Below, one piece after another: positions 23,502 to 34,284 of a DNA stretch of 64,000 nucleotides. Under the pieces are notes generated by a model. The model worked only from the letters and a program-made list of their open reading frames with translations, ran no database searches and had not been told where the DNA came from. The position numbers and the translations under genes were made by a program. The first letter of the stretch is position 1. Each line of letters starts with the position of its first letter. The DNA is taken from the NCBI GenBank assembly GCA_028456385.1, contig JALNQF010000201.1, positions 1-64,000 of the forward strand, in the 5' to 3' direction. The stretch comes from Ophiosphaerella korrae. Taxonomy: Eukaryota; Ascomycota; Dothideomycetes; Pleosporales; Phaeosphaeriaceae.

Positions 23502-24380
23502 AGTAGCGGCGGACTTGGAGAAGCTAGCTAATATGTAAGTAAGAGATTCTATGGTTCCTTTGGCGCTCATCTGCGATGACACACATATAGACTGAGTCTA
23601 ATTACTGTGGCATACTAGGATGCAGGTAATAGGGGACAGTGACTGACCTAAACTCGGTGAGAGTATTCCCCTGCACTACACACGGTAGGTTCCTCAGGCT
23701 TTCCAGAGCACTTCCTCAAGTAAGGTGCGTCGTGTAGAAGCTGTGTAGGAGTAGCAGAAGACGATGTTCCCTCTAGGTCGTATTGATAGGCAGCGGTTAG
23801 TTTTGTAGGTCTATCTGCCTTAGTTTAGTCGGTGAAATGTGAACAGTGAACGAAAAAGTAACCAGGTGAAGTTTTATTCCAGCTACTTCGACCAACCGGC
23901 GGTCCAACCCTAGACGGAATTCGGGTTACAAAGTAGAGCTCTTTTTCAATTAGGTATGCTTTTATTAGAAGACTCTCGTGATTTTTTGCTACTTTGCTCC
24001 TTTTGGCGTTCTTCGGTGCGTTGTATTGTATTGCACCCCAACTGCTAGTTGCCAAGGACCTGACATGAAATAGAACCTTGAAATCCCCTTCACTTCATTT
24101 CTCTCACGTTCCTTTTAAACAGCGCTAATACATACAAACAGCACTAGCGCCTTAGATATTCAACAGACTGAGGCATCTCCTCCCAGCACTTACATTCGGC
24201 ACTGCCTGCTGGATACGCATGCAACACAAACTCCCCTCTGAGCTCTCAGTTTCTGGGCTCTGCTAAGTTTTGCAGATTTTATTTTGATCCTCAGGTACAG
24301 CATCTTTATGCACAACAGAGATCTCTTGCTGACTTGCTGCTTGATCCCAAAGTGCCTAGTCTGCGTAGCAGCACTTTACT
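23502..24380. other. Intergenic interval in the orphan-gene island
   Basis: No gene is seen. Several short frames on both strands lack any protein-like composition or start context. Confidence 0.4.
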
Positions 24381-24809
24381 ATGTCGGCTCGCTGCAAAAA
24401 GCCCATGGGTCGCAACAGGTGGGGTGATCTTAGTCTTTATAACTCCCCGAGTAGACTTGAAAAACCTCGAGATAGTAGTGGTTTGCGTACAGGGACAGCA
24501 AACATGCGCCACGATCAGGATCAACAAAAGCTTATAGACTCGGAGAAGTCATGTCACAATCTTGAAGCAGAGCTCCAGCACACAAGGGAGCAACTGGCTG
24601 AAGAGTCGGCAAGGAGACAAGCATCATTGGAATCGCTCAATGTCAATCTCAAGGCTGAGCTAGACCAGGAGAAGCGAATGCATGCGGAGGACAGACCTAT
24701 CATCCAGATGCTTTTAGGTGTTGTGGGTGAACATTCGGAATACTTCACTGCTCAAATCCCAGAAGAAAAACGCACGTGGTGTGCAGTTGTGAGGAGGATG
24801 GTAGCCTAG
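24381..24809 (+). CDS. Small coiled-coil protein, unrecognised
   Basis: A single frame of 142 residues begins MSARCKKPMGRNRWG. The N-terminal 50 residues are basic and probably disordered. Residues about 50-105 form a convincing coiled coil (EKSCHNLEAELQHTREQLAE, then SLNVNLKAELDQEKRMHAED). The tail is QIPEEKRTWCAVVRRMVA. A 25-bp minisatellite starts 43 bp after the stop. No family is recognised. Resemblance to the coiled-coil gene on the other strand 0.9 kb away is in composition only. Confidence 0.45.
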   Translation: MSARCKKPMGRNRWGDLSLYNSPSRLEKPRDSSGLRTGTANMRHDQDQQKLIDSEKSCHNLEAELQHTREQLAEESARRQASLESLNVNLKAELDQEKRMHAEDRPIIQMLLGVVGEHSEYFTAQIPEEKRTWCAVVRRMVA

Positions 24810-24852
24810 TATCAACTACTACTCATAGGATAGCTACTAATAGAATAGAATT

Positions 24853-25027
24853 GGATGAACTGAAATCGAATCGAGTCGAATGAACTGAAATCAAATCAAA
24901 TTGAATGAACCGAAATCGAATCGAATTGAATGAAGTGAAATCGAATAGAATTGGATGAACTCAAATCAAATAGAATTGGATGAACTGAAATTGAATTGAA
25001 TTGAATGAACTGAAATCGAATCGAATG
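24853..25027 (+). repeat. 25-bp minisatellite, seven copies
   Basis: Seven tandem 25-bp units of the form GRATGAACTGAAATCGAATC plus GAATT can be aligned without gaps from 24853 to 25027. Within each unit a pentamer rhythm (GAATC/GAATT/AAATC) is visible. Units differ mainly by C/T and A/G changes (ATCGAATCG versus ATCAAATCA). A degenerate partial unit precedes at about 24840. Confidence 0.9.
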
Positions 25028-25154
25028 CCTAACTAACTGACTCTTCTTCCTCCCTAAGTACAGCAAACGCTAGGACCAACTACTGATAAACTAATTAGGG
25101 CTAAGCCTAAGGTGGCACCTTAGGCAACGGCACAGTGGATGGTGGGATCTCGCG

Positions 25155-26169
25155 ATGTTCAGCCTTCTGATATTCTGCGAGCGGACGGTAGCAGACCGGT
25201 CTTTGAGCAAATTAATGCTGGATTGCATAAACTTGTCACGTCAAGCATTGCAATGCGTAAAGCTGATGCCTAGGCTGTTAAATACCGAGCTCAAAATTCA
25301 GAAGCTATTGGAAGACTTTGAACCATTTCAAAAGACTCAGAAAAGAATTTTAGCCTCGCGAGAAGTTGCGTCGCCTCAACAGGAGCAGCCACTCACTGCT
25401 GCAGCCATGAGTTCGCCTGTCACAACATGCAACTACGGTGAGGGAACACCAGTTCTGGATGGTAGCCCTGAATTCGCTGCAACAATTAAGAGGTCAGAGT
25501 CAAGTGCTAGCTATCCTACCTCACAAGGACCATTTCCACGCATTTTCAACGGGGGCAATTCGTACTACATGTCACAAGGCCGACCAAATTTTGGTACCTT
25601 GATCCGGACTAAAGCAAATTATTCGACCATTCTCACTGCTCTTGACAGCCTAGAGTATAATGGAATGAAGGCTTCAAATGAAAACTGCGGCATTTTGACA
25701 ATTCCAACAATAGTTACTACTGAAAAAGAGGACCGCCGACAGGTTCTGTCTTTCAATACGCCCTTTGGGACACGTTCAAGGACACTGCTCGCTGGATGTC
25801 AACCTGAATTTATCACTACCGAGATGATTAAATTTAGCTACGTAAACATCCTAAGGTATGGCCTAGCTTGGGCCTGTCCGAACTCCCACAGGAACACCAA
25901 ACTGTGGCATTTCATGCCATGGGAAAGCGCTTCATGCCGCTTCATGCCGCAGGCCGAGAACAGCAGGTGCTCCAGAGTTGCAAGACTTTGCCATTACCGA
26001 CTATGAAAATGTCGATCAACACATGTCCTCCTGCCTAGCACCACCTGTATTGGGTTCGTCGCGCGAAAAGAACAAGAAGAGAAAGTGCACCGAAGCTAGA
26101 GACGCAAGTGACGAGGACAAAGGTAGTACTGCAAGCTTCAAGGCAGTCTCCGAGGATATTTCAGATTAA
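25155..26169 (+). CDS. Unrecognised protein, Ser/Thr-rich, two exons
   Basis: Exons 25155-25855 and 25953-26169 join in frame to give 305 residues; the junction turns KFSYVNILR into RPRTAGAPELQDFAITDYEN. The N-terminal half is helical and amphipathic (SRQALQCVKLMPRLLNTELK), the middle is Ser, Gly and Tyr-rich, and the C-terminus is charged with a basic patch KNKKRKCTEA that could be a nuclear signal, followed by an acidic end (DASDEDKGS, EDISD). No domain is recognised. The 5' end is uncertain: the frame opens at ATG 25155, but an upstream exon is possible. The intron carries a short direct repeat (GCTTCATGCC twice). Confidence 0.45.
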
Positions 26170-26229
26170 CACGGCTATTGCATCGTCCCTCGTTACAACG
26201 CTGCGGAGGAAGACAGACAACTCCATATT

Positions 26230-26232
<3 letters not shown>

Positions 26233-26263
<31 letters not shown>
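26233..26263 (+). repeat. (GT)n microsatellite
   Basis: About fifteen uninterrupted GT units lie 64 bp after the stop codon of the orphan gene. Confidence 0.95.
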
Positions 26264-26264
<1 letters not shown>

Positions 26265-26971
26265 TTGAAGACACGGAAGCCAGTTTTGAGTGGATGGCAT
26301 CGAGTCTTTGCACCAGGTGCATGGATCACAAAGGGCATGAAGTGTACGATAACTATGGATAAGTTACGGGTGCTTTTCAGCACTTGGGACATCTGCACAT
26401 GGCAGAATCGGCAAGACTCGCAACGATTGAGTCATTTTCGTAAATGTAAGATAGCCTTCAATGAAACGCGCTTCTCGCACCTCACCATCCCCATCTGCGT
26501 GATTTTACAAGAGCCCGTCGTTTTGACGTGATGTATGTGCAACGGTTCGTGGCATTTTAGCCACCATCTATATTTCTTCGAGACCATCGTGATTACATTG
26601 AACCAAGCTCACATTGAGTCGTTAATCTGATAATGGCAAGGATTAGGAAATATACATAAATACTCCACGGCTCCTTTCCATTGAATCAATGCCAGAGTGT
26701 GTTTGATCCAACGAAACAAGTGCCACAAGCCCACAAAAAAAAACATGAGTATTCACTACTTACTACCAACCCACAAACCAAATCCACCCCATGGTATCAT
26801 TTCCAACGCACCCAAACGCCCAGATAAAACACAAGCTCCAACAAAGCAAAGACGCTTCCCACAACGCTATGCCTGCTCTATCCATTCAAATACCAAGCAC
26901 AGAAGTCAGGGCTTTACTAAAAGTATATTGATGAGTCAATCCTTTCTCTCATTGCGAGCGCGGTCCTGTGC
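26264..26971. other. Intergenic interval
   Basis: No gene is seen; A-rich runs near 26735-26745 are the only features. Confidence 0.4.
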
Positions 26972-27316
26972 TCAAATAGAGTAATATTGGTCATGCTCGT
27001 CTTCCAGGGACAGAACAGTGTCGAGCGTATCTCGCGGCCGTGGATCGGTATCCCCGTGCGCGGGTCCAGGCGCGCTGCCATATGGATCCAGGAATGGGTG
27101 GGCTGGAGGCGGGCGGTACGGGATGGTTCCGGGGGGACAAAGAGCTGGATTAGGGACCGGGTGGGCGGCGAGAAAGGCGGGATCGAGAATTGCTGATCGC
27201 GCCGTTCGGGTAGGGGTTGGATGCAGGATGGCAGACGGCGACATGTGCGTAGAGCCGGGGTGTGGGATAGCATGCGTGCTCAGCTTCGCGGGGCCAGAAT
27301 GCTCAATACCAACCAT
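26972..27316 (-). CDS. Pro-rich frame, possible extra 3' exon of the cyclin gene
   Basis: A minus-strand frame of 114 codons ends 26972 and begins just beyond the cyclin stop codon. It has a protein-like Pro-rich composition and an acidic end (LSLEDEHDQYYSI). It could be its own small gene, an alternative last exon of the cyclin gene (the acceptor TAGGCAG lies at about 27318-27324), or chance in GC-rich DNA. Confidence 0.3.
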   Translation of the reverse strand: MVGIEHSGPAKLSTHAIPHPGSTHMSPSAILHPTPTRTARSAILDPAFLAAHPVPNPALCPPGTIPYRPPPAHPFLDPYGSAPGPAHGDTDPRPRDTLDTVLSLEDEHDQYYSI

Positions 27317-27346
27317 TGCAGTCTGCCTAGGAGAAAGTGCCGACTC

Positions 27347-28385
27347 CTAACCATCAAGTTCTCCCTCTTCACTCCCCCTCTCCGTCACACCGCCCGTGCC
27401 CTCCCCATTCGCAACCACAGGCTCCGCGCCCCCACTCGCGCTCCTCGGCGTGTCCCCAAAGTCCCCGCCCTCGTCCGGCGTCCGCAGCCCCGCGTACATG
27501 CCCTCACCCTCCTTGTCCGGACTCTTCTCGTACAAATCTGCCATGAGGTTACACGCCCGCCGAATATCCCTCAACTTGACATGTTGGACTTCCCACCACG
27601 GCTTCCCGTCGTCATCCTCGAGCGCGACTTCCGCCATGCGCGCGCCGGCATACAAGGACGCAGCTGCAATCGTGCGCGATGTGAACAAGAGACACATCTG
27701 CGTGGCGGCCGAGTCCGATAGGAAGGCCCAGGACGAGTTGCGCAGCTTCTTGTTGTGTTCTACGCTGTAGTACTTGAGCATGTCATACATGGTTTTGTAT
27801 GGGGATTCGACGTTGAGGTCAAAGCAGAGGCTCTCGAGGAGCACGTCTTCGCTGTAGAGGATGGTGTCGCGCCATTTCCAGAAGTCTTTGGTTTGCTCGT
27901 CGACTAGTTTGTTGGGGTCCTTGAGCGCGACGCGCACGCAAGCGACCACAAGTTCGCGCATCTTGCGGCAGTTTTCTTCGACTTTGGTGGCCATGAAGAG
28001 CGCGGTGGCGGCAATTTGCTGGGGGAAGGTTAGTTTGTGGCAGGTATAGGGTCGGGACACATACATAGTGGTGGAGCGGCTTGTAGCCAGGGCGGGCCTT
28101 GAGGCTGTTGCGCATCAGGTAGCGGTTGAAGAAGACGGCGGCAGTGCTGAGCGTGGTTTGCGGCAGTTTAAGCATCATGCCCACCTGCAGGATGAAGTTT
28201 ACGCCTTTGCGTCGCAGCGTGCGTTCTTCTTCGGGGACCATGCCATCGAGTATGGAAGGTGCTTGAAGGAGCTCTTCTTCGGTGAAGATCCATTGCTGCT
28301 CGGCCTCTATGACTGCTGGTAGAGGCGGTTTTGGAGGCTCCCGGCGCGGTGGCCCAGGATTAATTGTAGTGGCCGTGGCAACCAT
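27347..28385 (-). CDS. Transcription-type cyclin (Pch1 / cyclin T-K-L group)
   Basis: The protein is a cyclin partner of a CTD kinase, most like fission yeast Pch1 of the Cdk9 (P-TEFb) complex. Two exons (28065-28385 and 27347-28018) give 330 residues, the junction restoring HHYQIAATALFMATKVEENC. The first cyclin box contains RRKGVNFILQVGMMLKLPQT and STAAVFFNRYLMR; the second fold includes DVLLESLCFDLNVESPYKTM and SRTIAAASLYAGARMAEVAL. The C-terminal 60 residues are acidic, Gly-rich and probably disordered. ATG 28385 is the first in frame. Cyclin L or K cannot be excluded. A Pro-rich frame immediately downstream could be an alternative 3' exon. Confidence 0.82.
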
Positions 28386-28960
28386 CTCCAGGCCTGTATC
28401 ACCTAGTCCCCGCGGTTTGGTGCTTAGATGTAGTGGTTGATGAAGATACAATATAGCTAGGTTGTTGCGTTGGCGTTGCGAGATGACGGGTTTGTCAAGT
28501 GAGAAGAGATTTTGGCTGGTTGGTGTTGAATGTCAAGGTTGGTATTGTGCTGCTATTGTGCCACCCCGATTGCATGAGGTTTGGGCACAGGACGGGGCCA
28601 ATGCGCTCTCCCGCGGCGATTGCAGGGATTAGCGCCGAGACAATCCTCCTTCACTCCTCGTTCGCACCCTGCGAGTCATAAGTTGGCAAGCTGACAAGTT
28701 ATATTCTAAAATATTACTCCAATGCCTTGATCTTACTTGTCGCCTCTTCTCGTGTCAACAGACTCCAAACGCGCTGTCCTTCGCTATACAATCATCCAAA
28801 ACTAACGATATGCTTTTCAGTCGTGTCGTACAAGACCGCAGCTACAAATACTATTACGGTGAAGGGTCCACATCTCGATCGTGGTTGTTCATGCGAATAT
28901 TATGATTTTTACGGCAAGTGCCATTCCCAAGCGCCATGCAATGCAGTTGTCCAAGCTATT
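28386..28960. other. Intergenic interval between cyclin and Gdt1 genes
   Basis: This interval holds the cyclin upstream region and the 3' flank of the Gdt1 gene. No gene is supported. Confidence 0.45.
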
Positions 28961-30624
28961 TTACTCGTGGTAATAGGCCTCGAACAGATAAATGACACCG
29001 AAGATGAGGAAGGCAACGGCGCCGCCAAGAGTGACTTTGATATTTTAGCATGTATTTCGGTTCCGTAGATGGGCTTGACTTACCATTGCGCATGCTGATT
29101 CGGCCAGCAATCGCACGACCTCCAATGACGGCTCCAGCAGTGCAGAGTCCGTGTCCTACAACAGCGCCGCCAGTAACCCACCAGTAGTCAGAGCCTGCGG
29201 CCATGGCGACCGTCGCGATCTGGCTGCGGTCGCCCCACTCGCCCAGGAAAGTCATGACAAAAGTCTGCACCCATGCAGGGCTCAGGAGTAGGGAGAAAAG
29301 GTTGTTAAGTCCTCCTAGAGCGCTTGATAGAGACGAACCATGTGGTGATAGCGATCGGTCTGGGGAGGTTGAAGGACTTCGTGCTGGAGCTGGTAGTCTC
29401 GAGTTGGATCTCGAGCGGCGCACCCCACGACCACCCTCGAGTGCATATGGTGAGATGGATGATTTGCGGCCCTTTGAGCGCGCAAGCTGTTCCTTCTCTT
29501 CCAATTCTTGCTCAACCTCTCGCATTTCTTCTCCCACACCATCATTAGGACTCATGGCGAGTCCCTCTCTTATCAGCTTGACTCCAAAAACAAGGAACAA
29601 GGCGGCAGCAGCAAAGTGCGTGAAGCGTTCGTTAAGAAGAGCCGGGACGGCATGGCCCATGACGGCCGAGAGCACTGTCATGACAATGAGCGCGGAGAAA
29701 GCGGCGGAGAAGACGAGCAGCCGGGGATGTCGCATGGCCATCAAAGCAGCCACGAGGAATGTCTTGTCCCCAATCTCGGAGAAGATGATCATAGTGAAGG
29801 AGAGGACGAAAGAGTGGAATGGTTGTATGACACCATTGGCGTCTCCATCTGGTAGGCGTGAGGCCGGGGTCTTGTCTTTGAGAGTAGTGTCTAACGGGTC
29901 CTTGGTAGAGAGCGAACTTGGTTTCGGAGGTGGAGTATCGTGGGTTCTATCGGGCAGTCCGGTGGGTTTCTGCACGGTTGTTAGGCAAGATGACCTCGCA
30001 CGAGTTAGCATCGTTACTCACCTCCAGCCCTACGGCCCCAAGCGCACGCGAGCTTGTTTCTGTCCCCGCAACATCACCCTTTAGCTGTTTCTGTTCGCCG
30101 TGTGGTAGCGGCGGTGCTTCCTTAGGCGGCTCTGGCACCTTCTCCAGCTTCTGTCCAGTCTTGTCCTGATGCGCCAAACGCTCCTTGTCCTTTGCAGATA
30201 CACCGCCCTCGGTGCCTTTGTTTCCGGTTGCCAGTTTCCTGTCCGGATCTTGCATCACACTTTTGTCGCCAGGCAGTATGCCATCGTCTTTGGGTGCCGG
30301 TTTCGGTGAGCTGGCTGTCGTCTTCTTTGGGCCTAGTTCCTCTACAATGGCGGGCTTCTTTTTCGTTGGTTGTGGCTCGTCCTTGATGTAAGGGCCCTCG
30401 TGAGGCATGCCGTCTTGGCCATCGAACGGCGCATCTTTGGTGCCTTTGCCCGTGGTTGGCGCGAGGGATGGGTTCGGCCCAGCGCTGATGTCGGGATAGG
30501 CCGGCTTCGCTGCGGCTCGTACGACGGGCTTGCTGCCTGCTGCCGGTGGAATCGAGGTAGCGAGGACCTGGACAGCGGGGAGCAGCAGTAGCAGGGAGTG
30601 TAGCTGCGATTGTGATAATCTCAT
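28961..30624 (-). CDS. gdt1: Gdt1-family (UPF0016/TMEM165) Golgi cation transporter
   Basis: Gdt1 moves Mn2+ and Ca2+ into the Golgi lumen in exchange for protons and is needed for glycosylation. Three exons (30022-30624, 29084-29969, 28961-29034) give 520 residues. A signal peptide (LLLLLPAVQVLATS) is followed by an unusually long Pro, Lys and Asp-rich lumenal region of about 230 residues. Then come two copies of the transporter repeat, each with the signature E-x-G-D-[KR]-[ST]: SEIGDKTFLVAALMAMRHPR and GEWGDRSQIATVAMAAG, separated by a cytosolic Ser/Arg-rich loop. The 74-nt last exon gives VTLGGAVAFLIFGVIYLFEA, the last membrane helix; without it a reading frame would run into intron sequence. 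Confidence 0.92.
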
Positions 30625-31464
30625 AATGGCGGTGGTGACTATGCGAGCAGGAAAAAGGGTAATACGGGCTCACACGTGGCGAGCGTGTTGGTCGTGTGTT
30701 TCCAATAAAAGCGTTCCAAGGAGAGACGAGAAGATGAAGGCGGGTGGTGTAGGAGATAGGCAGAAGATAGAAATGTGGATTGCCTTCGAGGGATTACTGA
30801 CGGGATGCGCGCAAGGGGTACGTGCAGGCAGCCCACTCGTAATATATTCGGGGCTCTCTTACGTCTACGTAGGCAGCTGAGCGCTAGTAAAGGGGTCTTT
30901 TGCTTCACCAAACACGCGCAAGAGGGTTGTGAGAGCTGTGAGAGGCTACAGAGAGCATGGCGGCCTGTCTTGCATCCGGCTCGTTCTCAAACACTTTGTT
31001 CCTCTTAGTTGTTTTGCCCCTTCTCCTGGCCGCCTGTGTTGTGAGACTGCGTGGCTGCCAACAACGCTGATGCCCATGTCGGGCGCACGCAATGGACAAT
31101 ATGTTATATAGTCTCTTGACTGAAATACTGGACTAATCTTGTGTTGCTATATGTTATAAGGAGAGACTTCACATCATTCACGTCCACTTTGGCTGCCATT
31201 CCCGCAACGAGCGCACCGCTTCACCTGGGCTGTTTTGCCACTTCTGGAATGCTAAGCCGGAAACGGCAACGGCGATCCTGTGGCGCTGAGATCACGTGAG
31301 CACCCGTCAGATCGGCCGTTGATGCTTAGGTCAGCTATCGATAGCTCGTGCATCACAACAATGCGCAACCTCTCATCTGCGACCTCTTGATTGTAGCCTC
31401 TCATTTCGCTCTCTATATATCGCATGCACCACCACAACGCCCCTACGCGCCAATCGACTCCACC
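30625..31464. other. Divergent promoter interval, gdt1 / telobox gene
   Basis: The 840 bp separate two divergent start codons. A CACGTG E-box lies at 31292-31297. No gene is supported in it. Confidence 0.4.
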
Positions 31465-34156
31465 ATGGCCGACCGCAGAGGTGTGCGGTCTGCAAGCCGG
31501 CGCAAAACACCAACCCCACAACCTGCCTCCAATGTCAACACTGCGCCGGCTGGACGCGCATCGCGATCAAGAGCATTGCGCAGCGCAAGTCGCGATCTAG
31601 GACCGCAGGTTGAAGCGCTGAAACCTACGCGACGAAGTGTGCGCCGAGCAAGCGCTATTATCACGACCGACGAAAGCGATCACGATGGAAAGGCGATGCG
31701 TAGGGCCAAACGAAGACCTGCAACAGAAGCCGCGCCAGGTCAGTAGTCACACTGTGATGGCTATGCCCAGTTCAAATTTCTTTATGTGCACACTTTGGAA
31801 ACGTCAGCAGCCTACTAATGCTGATGCACCAGACCTCACCATTGTTGAGGAAGTCGACACCCATGTCGACCTTCAAGAAGCTCCGGATACCCCGACACGA
31901 ACCCGTCTGGACCATCCTATTGTGTTCCCCTCACCCGGCGCAGCTTCTGAGATGTCGGGGACAACCGCGATTTCCTCTTTTAGTATGGTCGAGGCAGAAT
32001 TTCTCGAGCCAAAATACATTCTAAAGCATATGCGCAAACTATGCGACTCGGCGCGCGAGTTTTTGGAGCACCTTGCGCCTGATGCTGGTAGCATGGAGGG
32101 CGATTTTCACAACGTGCTCGAGATGCAAAAACCTGATTCCGATTTCACAGACGAGTATCGCGACTTCAATGATGAGCTCAATGTCCACCTGAAGCACTAC
32201 AAAAGCGACGAACATAACTATATCCATGTGCGAGCCATTCATCGCGCGCTATTTGCCGCCGATCACGACGTGGCTGCAACTAACAGCGGAATTGACCTGA
32301 TTTTGTATTTGGCCAATCTCGTTGTTTTCGCAAAGCAAATGATCCACTCTGATAGAAAAGAAAAGACTACCTGGGATGCCCTACGGCAATTAAATAATCT
32401 GTTTCCTAGCCAGTTCATGCGTTCACTCGTTTCTGACGCGGACCTGACCCCTGCAGGAGAAAGTTTATTACTGGAAGATACATTCAACTTGGCCTTGGAG
32501 CTACGAACCCAACTCGCAATATTGGTGCTAGAACGCTCGGCGCTTAACAGCAGCTTTGACCCATACGAAGTCATCACCGAGGTATTTCTGCATTCTGGTG
32601 CCTCACAAGAGTCGGAAGGCTCCATCATGCGTGGATGGAATATATCGGCACTGGGAGGAGAAGATTCGGCCTTGCCGAAACAATTCGAAGGCCTTGTGGT
32701 CGAACAAATAAACAAGATTAGGCAGTGTTTCCCATTGGATGATGAATCATTGAATCGGGGCGATGCCATTAATCTAGTCCGTCTAGGCAGATGTTTTCCT
32801 TGGGAGTCGGTGATCCTGCGGCTTCTACATTGGGTCCGTCTTCGACACAGAGAGCTTGGTGCTATCATTGATAGGTTTGGTGGGGCTGCTGAGATCGCAC
32901 ATAGCGTCAAGCAGCAGGTTGAGGAACTGCAGTCTATCGTTGATCTACCAAGAGCGAAATCAATTCCGAGGGAATCGCCCCGACGGAAACGGACATCGTT
33001 CGGACGAGATAAGAGACGCAGCAGCCGCAAATTTGACCCAAATGCGCCGCTGGATATGCGAGCAATCGATGCACTCAAGTCGAGGGAGAGAAATCTTAGA
33101 ACCAACATCGCGGATCGAGAAGAAGAGATAGCTATACAAACCACTGTCGAAGAGGAAGAAGATGAGCTACCAGTAATCGAACTACCACAAGAGGACGGCC
33201 AGCCTATTACTGATGTGGAGCAAGCACAGCCAAGGGAGGAACTAGATGTGTCGAGAGAAGAGCGAATTGAGGAGGAAGGGGGGGAAGAAGGACAGGGACC
33301 AAAGTTAACAGGGCCGCCCAAGGACCCAGTGGCCTTGCTAAAGTTATTGAAAATGGTTGCAGACCCTGGCAAAGAGAATCGAGCGACCTCCATGTTCGAT
33401 CGCCAAAACAACGCCAAACGTGTCGAGTTTGGTGACGGCTTTGACACGCAGCCCACCCCTGGTCCTTCGACTCAAGAGAAAGGAAAACAGCGTGCGCAGC
33501 CCTCAACTACAAGAAAACGTCAGCGTGCAGCTGAGCCGGATGATGAGTCAGACGACGATGCCTTCGAGACTGAAGATCGCGGAGCACACGTACGTGAGCG
33601 CCGAAAACAAGCCCCTGCTGCCAAAAAAGTGCGCATCAACCCAACATCATCTGCTAGACCCCCTACAAGCCACCAGCCTCCACCACGGCGCAATCGTCAA
33701 GATAGTTATGTCCCCGAAAACAGCCTAGAAGAATCGGTATCTGAGGTTGACGCGCCAAACATGACTGAAGAGCCTCCATCCCAGTACCAAACGCAAGTCG
33801 ACCTTGCCAAGCAAAGGCATAATAAGAAACAGAACTCCTCGCGGATCAGGTGGACACAAGAGGAAGAAAACAAATTTATAGAGTTGATGGCGATATATCC
33901 AGCACAATTCTCACGTATCAAGTCCCTAGCTGGTGAAGTCCTGGAACTTCGAACGCAAGTGAATTTGAAAGACAAGGCCAGGAACATGGCGGCCAATATG
34001 ATTAAGTGCGTATAGAAAAGTCCACGGAATAGTAGAATTCGAACATTTACTTACTGCCACAGGTCCGGCACCGGTCTTATGCCTGGTTTCGAAAACACAA
34101 TAACATACGACAGTAGGATTGGTAAGATCCTCCTGGAAGCTGGTTACGAATGGTGA
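31465..34156 (+). CDS. Telobox Myb/SANT protein, candidate TRF/Taz1-like telomere-binding protein
   Basis: Three exons (31465-31738, 31833-34005, 34063-34156) give 846 residues. The N-terminus is basic and Ser-rich. Residues about 150-430 are a helical domain with no low complexity, in the place of the TRFH dimerisation domain of TRF and Taz1. A long acidic and basic disordered region (about 460-760) includes Lys/Arg patches that could be nuclear signals. The C-terminal single Myb repeat begins RIRWTQEEENKFIELMAIYP and ends in NLKDKARNMAANMIK, matching the telobox consensus VDLKDKWRN except that the Trp is Ala. The last exon, needed to complete the domain, ends RIGKILLEAGYEW. Telomere binding is inferred from the telobox; other telobox proteins (Tbf1, Teb1 type) are alternatives. 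Confidence 0.72.
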
Positions 34157-34284
34157 TACGTGGTTCTGGAGCATACGTGGTATTTCTTTCATTTCGGGGC
34201 GGCTTTCTTTTTATCGATACCCAATGCCTTCAGGCATACCTTTATCTTGCGCATCTTACGAATTCATACGTTTCAACCTCTTGC

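Noticed and set aside
24853..25027. CRISPR-like array
   Set aside because: The units are direct head-to-tail tandem copies with no spacers; it is a minisatellite.
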